Numbered from the stretch's first letter, positions 43,648 through 52,650 are shown. The stretch is DNA of 64,000 bases from Halobacteriovorax marinus SJ (GCF_000210915.2 NC_016620.1:1116001-1180000), one strand, 5' to 3'. Numbers and translations: made by a program. Notes: generated by a model from the letters alone, not told the origin.

Positions 43648-44208
43648 GTGTTTAGTATAACTAGAGATAAATCGTTTCAAATAAGTCTTTGCTTGGCTTT
43701 AGCGGTTCATGCCCTAGTTCTATTCCAATCAAAACCAAATCCATTGATCATTCAATCTGAAATATCCCTTCACAATATGGACTCAAAGCTTAAGTTAAAC
43801 CTTGAGAAGAGGGTCGTTAAAAAGCCTGTGACTAAGAAGAAAATAGTTAAAAAGGCGAAGAAGCCTGTGGCCAAGAAAGAGCCAATTATTGAGCAAGAAG
43901 TTGTAAAGGCCCAATCGGCCATAATGAAAACGAAAATCAATAAGGCCAGCATGCATGCTCCAAAGCCTCGTTACCCTCGAATGGCCATTAAGCGCGGTAT
44001 TGAGGGGAGTGTTGTTGTTAAGATTCTTATAGATGAGAAAGGTCTTCCATATGATGTGAGCGTTCTTAAGAGCTCTGGTCACAAATTATTGGATGAAGCC
44101 GCTAAGAAGACTGCTATGCAGTGGAAGTTCTCTCCGGCCTTCGTAGATGGAAAGCCTGTTAAATCGCAGAATCATCAGCCATTTGTTTTCTCACTTCAAA
44201 ATATCTAG
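43648..44208 (+). CDS. TonB-family energy transducer
   Basis: The 186-residue protein has one N-terminal membrane helix (SLCLALAVHALVLFQ, with the His typical of the TonB anchor). A Lys/Pro-rich periplasmic spacer (KKPVTKKKIVKKAKKPVAKK) leads to a TonB C-terminal domain: KPRYPRMAIKRGIEGSVVVK and AAKKTAMQWKFSPAFVDGKPV. TonB transmits proton-motive energy to outer-membrane receptors. No exbB, exbD or receptor gene is adjacent. The start is GTG with AGGAAGGGA upstream. Confidence 0.9.
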   Translation: MFSITRDKSFQISLCLALAVHALVLFQSKPNPLIIQSEISLHNMDSKLKLNLEKRVVKKPVTKKKIVKKAKKPVAKKEPIIEQEVVKAQSAIMKTKINKASMHAPKPRYPRMAIKRGIEGSVVVKILIDEKGLPYDVSVLKSSGHKLLDEAAKKTAMQWKFSPAFVDGKPVKSQNHQPFVFSLQNI

Positions 44209-44257
44209 AAGTCCCATTAAATCTTAATTTTTTGCCTATTTTGCCTATAAAAGGTAA

Positions 44258-44286
44258 CTGACACCCTTTGCTTTTTTCGTTATAAT
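44258..44286 (+). promoter_or_regulatory. Strong sigma-70 promoter of the tRNA synthetase operon
   Basis: CTGACA (44258-44263), a 17-base spacer and a perfect TATAAT (44281-44286) precede glnS by 36 bases. The layout is a near-consensus housekeeping promoter. Confidence 0.8.
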
Positions 44287-44321
44287 CGGGACTTATAAAT
44301 TTTAATTAGAGGGTGAGTGCC

Positions 44322-46031
44322 ATGGCCGAAGAAATTAAAGAAGTGGTCAAAACAAACTTCATTAGAAGTATTATTGAAAAAGACCTTGAGACAGGTAAGA
44401 ATGGACCAAGAGTCATTACAAGATTTCCACCTGAACCAAATGGATATCTCCATATTGGTCACGCAAAATCAATTTGTTTAAATTTTGGATTAGCAAAGTC
44501 TTATAATAAAAATGGTGTAGAGGCCCAGTGTCACCTGCGCTTCGATGATACAAATCCTGAGAAGGAAGATGTTGAGTATATTGAGTCGATTCAAGAAGAC
44601 GTGAAGTGGCTTGGTTATGATTGGGGTGAGAATCTCTTCTACGCCTCGGACTACTTCGACAAGATGTATGAGTACGCTGTTAAATTAATTAATATGGATA
44701 AGGCCTATATTTGTGAACTCTCTCCCGACGAGGCTAGAGAGTACCGAGGGACTTTAACTGAACCTGGTAAAGATAGCCCTTATAGAAATAGAGACTCCAA
44801 AGAGAGTTTAGAATTATTTGAAAAGATGAAGAATGGAGAGATCGAACAAGGGAAGATGGTTCTTCGCTTAAAGATTGATATGAGTTCTCCAAATATTAAT
44901 CTTAGAGATCCAATTATCTATAGAATTAAAAAGGCCCATCATCCAAAAACTGGTGATAAGTGGAATATTTATCCAATTTATGACTTCGCTCACTGTATTG
45001 AAGACTCAATTGAAAATATCACTCACTCCATTTGTACTCTAGAGTTTGAAGATAGAAGACCTCTCTATGATTGGGTTTTAGAAACTCTTGGAACTGAGTC
45101 ACATCCTCAGCAAATTGAATTCTCTCGTCTTAATCTTGAGTATACAATTATGTCTAAGAGATACTTAAAACAATTGGTTGATGAATCTCATGTCTCTGGT
45201 TGGGACGATCCTCGAATGCCTACGATCTCTGGAATGAGAAGAAGAGGTTATATGCCGGAGAGTTTGAGAAACTTCTGTGAGCAAATTGGTGTTACTAAGA
45301 AAGATGGAACGATTGCAATGTCCACTCTTGAAACAAATGTGAGAGACACTCTTGGTCCTGTTACTGCGAGAGTCTTCGGTGTCATTGATCCACTGAAAGT
45401 TGTGATAACAAATTGGGACGAAGGTGTTCAAGAGATCGACTGTGCTTACCATCCACAAGACGAGAGTTACGGAAATAGAAAAGTTCCTTTCACTAAAGAA
45501 ATTTACATTGAGCGTGATGACTTTAAAGAGGAAGCAAATAGAAAGTTTTTTAGATTAAAAACTGGTGGGTCGGTAAGACTAAAATTTGCTTATGTTATTA
45601 CGTGTGATGAAGTGATTAAAGATGAGAACGGTGAAATTATAGAACTTCGTTGTACTTATCACAAAGATACTTTTGGTGGTGTTACACCAGAAGGAATGAA
45701 GAAGGTTAAAGGAATTATTAACTGGGTTTCGGCCACTGATAATTTAGAAATCGAATGTAGACTTTATGACAGACTCTTCACTGTACCTAATCCTATGAGT
45801 AATAAGGATAAGTCATTTGTTGAGAGCATTAATCCAGACTCACTCAAAGTCGTTAAGACATTTGTAGAAAAGAGTTTGAGTACAGCTAAGGTTGGTGAAA
45901 GATTTCAATTTGAAAGACAGGGGTATTTTATTGTCGATAAAGACTCAACTGATGATTTAAAAGTCTTTAATCGAATTATTACGTTAAAAGATACTTGGGC
46001 CAAGATAGATGAGGCCAACGCAGAAAAATAG
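44322..46031 (+). CDS. glnS: Glutaminyl-tRNA synthetase
   Basis: This class I synthetase has the HIGH motif in FPPEPNGYLHIGHAKSI and the KMSKS equivalent in IMSKRYLKQL. HLRFDDTNPEKEDVEYI and RFDDTN are GlnRS-specific. The C-terminal anticodon-binding barrels are complete, giving about 569 residues. I choose the ATG over the GTG at 44313 because GAGGG is then correctly spaced. It is the first gene of glnS-gltX-tyrS. Confidence 0.97.
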   Translation: MAEEIKEVVKTNFIRSIIEKDLETGKNGPRVITRFPPEPNGYLHIGHAKSICLNFGLAKSYNKNGVEAQCHLRFDDTNPEKEDVEYIESIQEDVKWLGYDWGENLFYASDYFDKMYEYAVKLINMDKAYICELSPDEAREYRGTLTEPGKDSPYRNRDSKESLELFEKMKNGEIEQGKMVLRLKIDMSSPNINLRDPIIYRIKKAHHPKTGDKWNIYPIYDFAHCIEDSIENITHSICTLEFEDRRPLYDWVLETLGTESHPQQIEFSRLNLEYTIMSKRYLKQLVDESHVSGWDDPRMPTISGMRRRGYMPESLRNFCEQIGVTKKDGTIAMSTLETNVRDTLGPVTARVFGVIDPLKVVITNWDEGVQEIDCAYHPQDESYGNRKVPFTKEIYIERDDFKEEANRKFFRLKTGGSVRLKFAYVITCDEVIKDENGEIIELRCTYHKDTFGGVTPEGMKKVKGIINWVSATDNLEIECRLYDRLFTVPNPMSNKDKSFVESINPDSLKVVKTFVEKSLSTAKVGERFQFERQGYFIVDKDSTDDLKVFNRIITLKDTWAKIDEANAEK

Positions 46032-46053
46032 AATAAGTTAAAAGGAAGAATTT

Positions 46054-47481
46054 ATGACAGTAAGAGTACGTTTTGCTCCATCCCCAACTGGTTACCTACA
46101 TATTGGTGGCGCTCGTACAGCGCTTTATAGCTATCTCTTCGCCAAGGCGAGAGGTGGTAAGTACATTCTTAGAGTAGAGGATACTGACCTCGAAAGATCT
46201 AAGCGCGAGTATGAAGAAGCTCAGATTGCAGATCTTCTATGGTTAGGAATTGAGCACGATGAAGGACCTGATAAAGGTGGAGAGTTTGGCCCTTATAGAC
46301 AGTCTGAAAGAATGCAGATTTATAAAGACATCGCTTGGGACTTCGTTGAAAGAGGATTGGCCTACCCATGTTTTCTTACGAGCGACGAGCTAGAGGAATT
46401 AACTAATAAAGCTAATGAAGAGAAGGTTGCTCCTCATGCCTATCACGGAAAGTATAGAGATTATGATCTCGCGAAGGCAAAAGAGAGAATTGAATCTGGC
46501 GAAGAGCACGTTATTAGATTTAAGAACCCTGGTAAGAAGTGGACATTTACTGACCTTGTAAGAGGTGAGGTGACTTTCCCTGAAGATATGGTGGGTGACT
46601 TTGTTATTATTCGTTCAAATGGGATGCCTGTATATAACTTCTGCTGTGTTGTTGATGACTATAAAATGGGAATGACTCATGTCTTTAGAGCAGAAGAGCA
46701 CTTAAATAATACATGTAGACAGTTACAAATTTATGAAGCACTTGGTGCAACTCCTCCTGAGTTTGCTCACGTTTCTCTTCTTGTTGGTGAAGATAGACAA
46801 AAACTCTCTAAGAGACATGGAGCAACTTCGGTAACTCAATATAAAGAAATGGGTTACCTTCCTAAGGCGGTTACAAATTACTTAACACTTCTAGGTTGGT
46901 CTCACCCTGAAGAGAAAGATATCTTTGATGTCTTAGAGCTAGGTGACGCTTTTGATTACACAAGATTTTCAAAGTCATCGGCCATGTATGATATTAAGAA
47001 ATTAAATTACTTCAATGAGCAGTGGTTAAGAAAGTTGAGTGATCAAGAGATTGCCAGTGGGTTTGAGCATGCACTTGGAAGTGAGAGTGAGTTCTCGTCT
47101 ATGACTGCTCAGTGGAAAGAGAAGTTTGCAGGACTGATGAAAGAGAAAGTTCAACTATTCAGTGATATCAAAGAATTTATGCCTATCTTTTTTGATGCTG
47201 GAGCAGATGAAGATGAACAATACACTGAAGCCATTTCTTGGGAAACGACTCCTCAAGTAAAAGAATATTTAAAGTCGCAAGTTGATGCTTTAAGCTCAGA
47301 TTTTATCACTGAAGATCAAGTTGGCGAGTGGATGAATTACTTAAAGAAAGATTTAAAGATAAAAGGGAAGCCACTATTTATGGGAATGAGAGTTTGCTTA
47401 ACGGGTAGAGCTCATGGACCAGATTTAAAAACAGTTGTTTCTTTAACTCCAATTTCTATTGTGAAAGAAAGGTTAAATTAG
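46054..47481 (+). CDS. gltX: Glutamyl-tRNA synthetase
   Basis: The 475-residue enzyme has FAPSPTGYLHIGGARTALY and the KMSKS-type loop KLSKRHGATSV. RVEDTDLERS and GPYRQSERM are GluRS marks. The presence of glnS next door suggests a discriminating GluRS, since mischarging is then unnecessary; I did not check the anticodon-binding residues. AAAGGAAGA lies before the ATG, and tyrS follows after one base. Confidence 0.96.
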   Translation: MTVRVRFAPSPTGYLHIGGARTALYSYLFAKARGGKYILRVEDTDLERSKREYEEAQIADLLWLGIEHDEGPDKGGEFGPYRQSERMQIYKDIAWDFVERGLAYPCFLTSDELEELTNKANEEKVAPHAYHGKYRDYDLAKAKERIESGEEHVIRFKNPGKKWTFTDLVRGEVTFPEDMVGDFVIIRSNGMPVYNFCCVVDDYKMGMTHVFRAEEHLNNTCRQLQIYEALGATPPEFAHVSLLVGEDRQKLSKRHGATSVTQYKEMGYLPKAVTNYLTLLGWSHPEEKDIFDVLELGDAFDYTRFSKSSAMYDIKKLNYFNEQWLRKLSDQEIASGFEHALGSESEFSSMTAQWKEKFAGLMKEKVQLFSDIKEFMPIFFDAGADEDEQYTEAISWETTPQVKEYLKSQVDALSSDFITEDQVGEWMNYLKKDLKIKGKPLFMGMRVCLTGRAHGPDLKTVVSLTPISIVKERLN

Positions 47482-47482
47482 A

Positions 47483-48754
47483 ATGAAATTTTTTGATGAA
47501 TTAAAAGCTAGAGGAATTATTGATGCTCTCTCAAACGAAGAGGAGCTTGAGAAGAAATTTAATGAAGGGGGAATGTCTTTCTACTGTGGTTATGATCCTA
47601 CAGCAAGATCACTCCAACTTGGAAATCTCTTTACAATAATTACTTGTATGCGCTTTCAAAAGGCAGGACATAAGCCTTATATGCTCGTTGGTGGAGCTAC
47701 GGGAATGATTGGTGATCCATCAGGTAAGAGTGAGGAGAGAAATCTTCTGGACATGGAGACTCTCAAAGAGAATATTGATGCGATTAGAAAGCAGCTAGGT
47801 CTCTTTGTTGACTTTGAATGTGGTGATAACGCTGCTGTACTAGTTAATAATGCTGATTGGTGGCAAGGGCTAGGTTTCCTAGAGTTCTTAAGAACAATAG
47901 GAAAGAGATTTCGTGTAAATGAAATGCTTAATAAAGATTCAGTAAAGTCTAGAATTGAAAGTGACTCAGGAATATCTCTTACTGAGTTTTCTTATCAAGT
48001 ACTTCAGGCCTATGACTTTGTAACGTTAAATAAACTTCATAATGTTTCTCTACAAATCGGTGGTTCTGATCAGTGGGGAAATATGACTGCTGGTACAGAT
48101 CTTACGAGAAAGATGAATCAGAACCAAGTCTACTGTATGACGATGCCATTAGTTACTGACCAAAATGGTAAGAAGTTTGGTAAGTCTGCGGGCAATGCAG
48201 TCTTTTTAGATGGCTCTATGACATCACCATATAAGATGTATCAATTCCTACTTAATCAAGATGACGCTATCATTGATGCTCTCTTGAAGTATTATACATT
48301 CTTATCACTTGATGAGATTGCTGAGCTTGATTCTAAGACAAAGAATGAGCCTCATTTAAGGCTTGCACAGAAGTCCCTAGCTCAAGAGGTGACTAAACTT
48401 GTTCACGGTCAAGAGGGATTAGATGCGGCCCTTAGAGCGACTCAATTCTTCTTTGGTGAGAAGATTGAGAATGTATCTGATGCAGATGTGGCTTCAATTT
48501 TTGAAGACACTCCATCAGTAGAGCTTTCAAGTGAAATGCTCAATGAAGGGGGAGTAATAGATATGCTATCTGAAACTCCGCTCTTTAAGAGTAAGAAGGA
48601 AGTAAGAAGAGCGATTGATCAAAAAGGTATTTACATTAATAATGTTGCCATTGAGGGTCCAACTCAAACACTTTCTAAAGCAGACCTCGCCAGTGAAACG
48701 GCACTTGTTCTTCGAAAGGGGAAGAAGAATTACTGCGTAGTAAAATTCAAGTAA
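47483..48754 (+). CDS. tyrS: Tyrosyl-tRNA synthetase with altered HIGH motif
   Basis: The 423-residue enzyme follows bacterial TyrRS throughout: GYDPTARS, LVGGATGMIGDPSGKSEER, FSYQVLQAYDF, LQIGGSDQWGNMTAGTDL, the KMSKS equivalent KKFGKS, and a C-terminal S4-like domain (KKEVRRAIDQKGIYINNVAIEG). The HIGH motif is Gln45-Leu46-Gly47-Asn48, in the same numbering as the Geobacillus enzyme. Thr40, which also contacts the ATP gamma-phosphate, is kept. The gene ends the operon at a strong terminator. Confidence 0.95.
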   Translation: MKFFDELKARGIIDALSNEEELEKKFNEGGMSFYCGYDPTARSLQLGNLFTIITCMRFQKAGHKPYMLVGGATGMIGDPSGKSEERNLLDMETLKENIDAIRKQLGLFVDFECGDNAAVLVNNADWWQGLGFLEFLRTIGKRFRVNEMLNKDSVKSRIESDSGISLTEFSYQVLQAYDFVTLNKLHNVSLQIGGSDQWGNMTAGTDLTRKMNQNQVYCMTMPLVTDQNGKKFGKSAGNAVFLDGSMTSPYKMYQFLLNQDDAIIDALLKYYTFLSLDEIAELDSKTKNEPHLRLAQKSLAQEVTKLVHGQEGLDAALRATQFFFGEKIENVSDADVASIFEDTPSVELSSEMLNEGGVIDMLSETPLFKSKKEVRRAIDQKGIYINNVAIEGPTQTLSKADLASETALVLRKGKKNYCVVKFK

Positions 48755-48758
48755 AAAT

Positions 48759-48782
48759 AAGGCCACATCAGTGGCCTTTTTC
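48759..48782 (+). terminator. Intrinsic terminator of the synthetase operon
   Basis: AAGGCCAC-ATCA-GTGGCCTT is a perfect 8-bp stem with a four-base loop followed by TTTC, just after the tyrS stop codon. Confidence 0.92.
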
Positions 48783-48809
48783 TTAAGTTAAATTTCAATT
48801 TTCCGATAT
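48783..48809 (+). promoter_or_regulatory. Candidate sigma-28 promoter of the HPt gene
   Basis: TTAAGTTA (48783-48790), 11 bases and TCCGATAT (48802-48809) match the FliA consensus TAAAGTTT-N11-GCCGATAA at six of eight positions in each box with the canonical spacer. It lies 27 bases before the HPt start and directly after the tyrS terminator. Confidence 0.45.
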
Positions 48810-48836
48810 GTTAATAAAATAAATTTAGGTGATTTT

Positions 48837-49178
48837 ATGGCCAGTTTTGATCAAAAATTATTAGAAGAGAACTTTGGTGATGATAGAGATATTCTTGGTG
48901 AATTATTTCTTGTTTTTGCTGAAGAAGCTCCAAAAATGATGACTAATATTAGTACTTCTATAAGCGATAATGACAGTGATAGTTTACGACTTCACGCTCA
49001 TACATTTAAAGGCGCTGTCGGTAATTTCTTTGCAACAGATTGCGTGGAAACTTCTTTTGAATTAGAAACAATGGGAAGAAGTGGAGATGTGGATCAAGAG
49101 AGAGCTAAAGAGCTCTATAATGCTCTAGAGAGCCATTTAGAGGCGTTTTCGAAAGATTTTAAGGGATACTTAGGATAG
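48837..49178 (+). CDS. Orphan histidine phosphotransfer (HPt) protein
   Basis: The 113-residue protein is a single HPt four-helix bundle. The phospho-accepting His55 lies in LRLHAHTFKGAVGNFF. Helix one (FGDDRDILGELFLVFAEEAPKMM) is typical. HPt proteins pass phosphate between response regulator receivers in multistep relays. No kinase or regulator gene is adjacent, so the partners are elsewhere. AGGTGA lies before the ATG. Confidence 0.92.
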   Translation: MASFDQKLLEENFGDDRDILGELFLVFAEEAPKMMTNISTSISDNDSDSLRLHAHTFKGAVGNFFATDCVETSFELETMGRSGDVDQERAKELYNALESHLEAFSKDFKGYLG

Positions 49179-49418
49179 GAAAAGTGGGCAAAAAAAATCG
49201 ACGATTGCAGATCATCCTGTTGCCATCGTCGACTTAAAGTGCTCATTAATTTTTTGTCTCTGCCTATTAAATATTCTAACCTCGGCCTCGATTTTTTTAA
49301 AGGAAAATTTTCATTCTTTTTTTCTTTTTCACTGAATGATTTTTATCGACTTAAGGTAAGTGTTCGTTATTAAAAACTTACCATTTTTTCTATTGATTAT
49401 TGGTTAAAAACACTCGGT
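49179..49418. other. 240-base intergenic region with several structured elements
   Basis: No open frame is supported. TCGACGAT (49198-49205) and ATCGTCGA (49225-49232) form an 8-bp stem. The motif CGACTTAA appears twice (near 49230 and 49347). T-rich tracts fill the middle. The region closes with a terminator-like hairpin at 49355-49389. The whole could encode a small RNA on the plus strand. Confidence 0.4.
49355..49389 (+). terminator. Terminator-like hairpin in an intergenic region
   Basis: GGTAAGT pairs with ACTTACC around a 14-base loop and is followed by ATTTTTT. It lies 177 bases beyond the HPt stop and points away from it, so it may end either the HPt transcript or a separate small RNA. 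Confidence 0.6.
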
Positions 49419-50108
49419 TTATTTTCTTTGCTCAGAAGAAAGACTTTGTATGATTTCTTGGTAAGCATTCTTGCCATTCAATGAATCTGTGATGATATCA
49501 GTGTATTTCTTAAGTAGTTTTTGGTCTTCTTTTTTTACTCTTTGAGTTTCTGTTTGAACGGATTTAATTGAAGCGAGTGTATCTTCAATCATCGAACTCT
49601 TTACTAGACCTGCAAGAAATGACTTTGGTTTTACAAAGCTGTGGTATCCCATGAGTGTCTTGCCTTTGTACTGTTTAAAGCTCGCTGATCCATTAACAGA
49701 CTCCGCACTCTCTGAAGTAACCATCCACCAACTAGCTTCGAATTCATTATCATTTACTTTTTTAAAGTCACTGGCATGGGTGTAGTGCGAATTGGACAGT
49801 GGCCATGGTAGCTCGAGTTCATATTTTGTATAAACTTGTGTTGGACTCATATGCTTAACAGGATCTGACTTTAAGAGATTTGGTAAATAGTTCTTTTGAT
49901 GGTCAAGTGCTAGGAAGATGGCAAGTGACTCAAGTGGTGTGGCATCTATGAGTTGGTAGATATGCAACTTTGGCCACGGACTAGCATTTACATTTTCTTT
50001 ATAGATAACTTGCTTTCCAGCTTCTACTTTTGGGAGGTCTTCATTTTTTATGCTGTCCTGCGCAAATGTGAGGTTGATAAAAAGGCATAAAGTGAGAAAT
50101 ATTTTCAT
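49419..50108 (-). CDS. Exported START/SRPBCC-domain protein
   Basis: The 229-residue protein has a signal peptide ending LTFAQ. The following domain (KLHIYQLIDATPLESLAIFLALDHQKNYLPNLLKSD, VYTKYELELPWPLSNSHYTH, SASFKQYKGKTLMGYHSFVKPKSF) matches the helix-grip fold of START-like lipid-binding proteins. The C-terminal 60 residues are helical and charged. It may carry a lipid in the periplasm. It is close to the sphingolipid genes, but the link is only positional. Confidence 0.8.
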   Translation of the reverse strand: MKIFLTLCLFINLTFAQDSIKNEDLPKVEAGKQVIYKENVNASPWPKLHIYQLIDATPLESLAIFLALDHQKNYLPNLLKSDPVKHMSPTQVYTKYELELPWPLSNSHYTHASDFKKVNDNEFEASWWMVTSESAESVNGSASFKQYKGKTLMGYHSFVKPKSFLAGLVKSSMIEDTLASIKSVQTETQRVKKEDQKLLKKYTDIITDSLNGKNAYQEIIQSLSSEQRK

Positions 50109-50228
50109 TATTTTCTTCCAATAAGTAGATTAATTTTGAACATCTACATTTCAAAGTCTGAACAATTTTACAAGCTGAATATTTTCTGGCAATTAAAATA
50201 TACATATTCCAATAGATTAAGGTCACCT

Positions 50229-50843
50229 ATGAAGAAGTACGATTCTATACGAATTTTTAAAAATCCTGTGCTTGAGGCTTGTACTCACGTTCATCCTATA
50301 ATTCCTCTCATCCTTTGGACTCCTGTAGCAATTTACTGGGGTGTTCATGGTCAGAGCTCGTATAATCTCTCATGGAGCGAAATGCTTCTATGGTACTTTA
50401 TTGGACTCTTAGTTTGGACTTTTACAGAGTATATTCTTCACCGTTACATGTTTCACTTTCCTGGTAAGAGTGCTCTGGCCAAGAGATTTGTCTTTCTCTT
50501 TCATGGTCTTCACCACGATGATCCAAACGATCCAACAAGACTTGTAATGCCACCAGTTCCCGCCATAATCATAATGGCCATGCTATATGGACTTTTCTCT
50601 CTAGTAGTCCCTGGAAGATACTTAGAAGTATTTATGTCGGCATTTGTAATTGGTTACCTTTGCTACGATTATATTCACTACGCCACTCACCACTTTAAAA
50701 TGACAGGGAAGGTGGGAAGATATCTTAAGAAGTTTCACCTTCAACACCACTTTAGACATGAGAAAGCAAAGTACGGTGTAAGTTCTCCATTATGGGATAT
50801 TATCTTTAGAACAATGACTGGTCCAAAAGAAGAAGGTCATTAG
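50229..50843 (+). CDS. Fatty acid 2-hydroxylase-like membrane di-iron enzyme
   Basis: This 204-residue membrane protein belongs to the fatty acid hydroxylase superfamily. His clusters are EYILHRYMFHF, FHGLHHDDPNDP, YDYIHYATHH and FHLQHHFRHE, closely following the Scs7/FA2H pattern that 2-hydroxylates sphingolipid acyl chains. Three or four hydrophobic segments place the di-iron site at the cytoplasmic face. I choose the ATG with AAGG six bases upstream; the open frame extends 31 codons earlier without family similarity. The PAP2 gene follows after two bases, facing a serine palmitoyltransferase operon. Confidence 0.92.
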   Translation: MKKYDSIRIFKNPVLEACTHVHPIIPLILWTPVAIYWGVHGQSSYNLSWSEMLLWYFIGLLVWTFTEYILHRYMFHFPGKSALAKRFVFLFHGLHHDDPNDPTRLVMPPVPAIIIMAMLYGLFSLVVPGRYLEVFMSAFVIGYLCYDYIHYATHHFKMTGKVGRYLKKFHLQHHFRHEKAKYGVSSPLWDIIFRTMTGPKEEGH

Positions 50844-50845
50844 AA

Positions 50846-51655
50846 ATGATTAGAAAGTCTATTGCGCTTGTGTGCGCAATCTTTATTTGCAATCAAGGTT
50901 TTGCTAGCACAGCTATCGGTGAGTCAGTCTGGAAGGATCTGAGGACCTCTGTGAATTGGCTAATCGATGGATCTGTAGAGCAGTTTAGAACAAAGAATAA
51001 TCTCTACTATCTAGGAGCGGGAATTCCGGCGACATGGTATGCCTTTGAAAAGGACGAAGACAATCTTCAAAGTGCAAGAAAGAAGGGGAAGGCTCCTAGG
51101 CATATTCGCCTTGCTGGAGACTTTGGTGTTGTTCTCGGGTTTCCTGTGCTTCAATCATCATTTTATCTCTACGGGAGAAAATATAAGAACGAGAGGGCCA
51201 TGCAATTTGCGATGGAGTATCTCTCTTCAATGTACTTGGCCATGGCAGAGTCTGGTGTTTTGAGCTTTATTCAAGTTCATGAAAGACCTGATAAAACGAA
51301 CCTAAGCAAGTGGGAAACTGGCTTTAGAGGGAATTCTTCTTTTCCTAGCGGCCACGTTATTCCATACTATGGTCTCTTCTTTAAAACTCTTCAATTCTAT
51401 GGACCATATTGGGCAATTGCGCCGGGGGTTCTTTCGGTGTGGGCCGCTCAGCAAAGAGTGAGATCTGCGAGACACTATACCTCTGACGTTGTCGGATCAT
51501 TCTTCTTAATGGCCTTCGCCTCTGAGGGAGTTCGAAAAGTTGCAAAGTACAAAGATAATCACCCTTTCTATAAGTGGGCATTTGAGCACGAAGCAGCGCT
51601 TTCATTGATTAGGCATGAGGACGCCTACGGACCTGCGGTGGTTTGGAACTTTTAG
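50846..51655 (+). CDS. Exported PAP2-family phosphatase
   Basis: A signal peptide or N-terminal anchor precedes a PAP2 domain. The active site is seen as HERPDK, then SSFPSGHVIPYY, then QRVRSARHYTSDVVGS, giving the two catalytic His and the Asp. The Lys normally seven residues before Arg-Pro in the first motif is Ser here. The family removes phosphate from lipid phosphates such as phosphatidate, undecaprenyl or sphingoid phosphates. It follows the hydroxylase gene by two bases and its end overlaps the convergent reductase gene by four. Confidence 0.9.
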   Translation: MIRKSIALVCAIFICNQGFASTAIGESVWKDLRTSVNWLIDGSVEQFRTKNNLYYLGAGIPATWYAFEKDEDNLQSARKKGKAPRHIRLAGDFGVVLGFPVLQSSFYLYGRKYKNERAMQFAMEYLSSMYLAMAESGVLSFIQVHERPDKTNLSKWETGFRGNSSFPSGHVIPYYGLFFKTLQFYGPYWAIAPGVLSVWAAQQRVRSARHYTSDVVGSFFLMAFASEGVRKVAKYKDNHPFYKWAFEHEAALSLIRHEDAYGPAVVWNF

Positions 51656-52650
51656 TTAATCCAATTTCTTTCTTTATAGTCTTTCGCTGTAGCAGCAATC
51701 GTCTTATCAAGATCCCACTCATAACTTTGAGAGAGAGTCTCTGTGGACTTAGTACTTTGGCAACACCAAGCACTTGCGAGTAGTTCATTGGCCTTATCAG
51801 GAGTAAGGCGAATATCTATTTTCATAAACTTTGAGAAGAAGCCAATGAGTGTGGCCACAACCCTAATAAGCGTAGATGGGATTGGTAGGTTAATCAGTCT
51901 TTTCTTTCCAAGATTTCTTTGAATACTCTTGTAGAGCTCTTGTGTTGTAATGATCTGTGGATGAGCACTAAAGAAAATTTCAGGGCCTTCGAAATCTTTT
52001 TCCACTGCTGACTTTATAGTTTGAATAAGATCGTAAACACATACGAAACTATATTCATTATTCACACCGTCCATTCCTGCAGTCACGACGAAGGAGTCGT
52101 TAATCATTTTAAAAATATCTAAGACTGCTGGATCCCTTGGCCCTATAACCATTGGTGGACGTATGATTGATACACTCCAGTTCTCTGGACAAAGCTCTTT
52201 GGTAAACCTCTCGGCCAACTTCTTGGATTTTCCATAATCACTAACTGGATTTGGTATATCTACTTCGCTAAGAGGCTCTCCTCGTTTAGAGGGTCCACAG
52301 CTGGCAAGTGATGAGATAAGTACAAACTTTAATTGACCGTATTTTTCTTTTAAATCGAGAATGAGTCTTTGAGTGGCAATAGAATTGATCTTATAGAAGT
52401 CTTCACTATTCATTGAGTGAACAATTCCAGCAGTGTGAATGACTGCATCGAGTTTCTCAGGTAGCTCAGAAATCCACTCGTTTTGTTTATTGCTCGCAAG
52501 AGAGCCAAGAACATGAGTTCCAGGAGTATTGAATTCCTTTGCTTTCTTTGCGTTTCGAACCAAAGAGAAGACATTGTGTCCGCTCTTTTCTAGGAGTTCA
52601 CTAAGATGAGAGCCGACGAATCCTGTTGCACCTGTTATAAGAATATTCAT
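51652..52650 (-). CDS. NAD-dependent epimerase/reductase, candidate CerR
   Basis: The 332-residue extended SDR protein has the nucleotide motif ITGATGFVGSHL, the catalytic Ser in ISSLASCGPS and YGKSK. Bacterial ceramide synthesis in Caulobacter uses a protein of this class (CerR) to reduce the 3-keto group. Its place directly after serine palmitoyltransferase and a GNAT protein supports the same role. Sequence alone would also allow a sugar epimerase or 3-beta-hydroxysteroid dehydrogenase-like enzyme. Its start overlaps the stop of the GNAT gene. Confidence 0.88.
   Translation of the reverse strand: MNILITGATGFVGSHLSELLEKSGHNVFSLVRNAKKAKEFNTPGTHVLGSLASNKQNEWISELPEKLDAVIHTAGIVHSMNSEDFYKINSIATQRLILDLKEKYGQLKFVLISSLASCGPSKRGEPLSEVDIPNPVSDYGKSKKLAERFTKELCPENWSVSIIRPPMVIGPRDPAVLDIFKMINDSFVVTAGMDGVNNEYSFVCVYDLIQTIKSAVEKDFEGPEIFFSAHPQIITTQELYKSIQRNLGKKRLINLPIPSTLIRVVATLIGFFSKFMKIDIRLTPDKANELLASAWCCQSTKSTETLSQSYEWDLDKTIAATAKDYKERNWIN

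Noticed and set aside
44258-44286. A sigma-28 reading of the glnS promoter
   Set aside because: The boxes match sigma-70 closely (CTGACA, 17 bases, TATAAT) and the genes are housekeeping.
44209-44321. T-box or other leader control of the synthetase operon
   Set aside because: The strong promoter leaves only about 30 bases of leader, too short for a T-box, and no T-box sequence is present.
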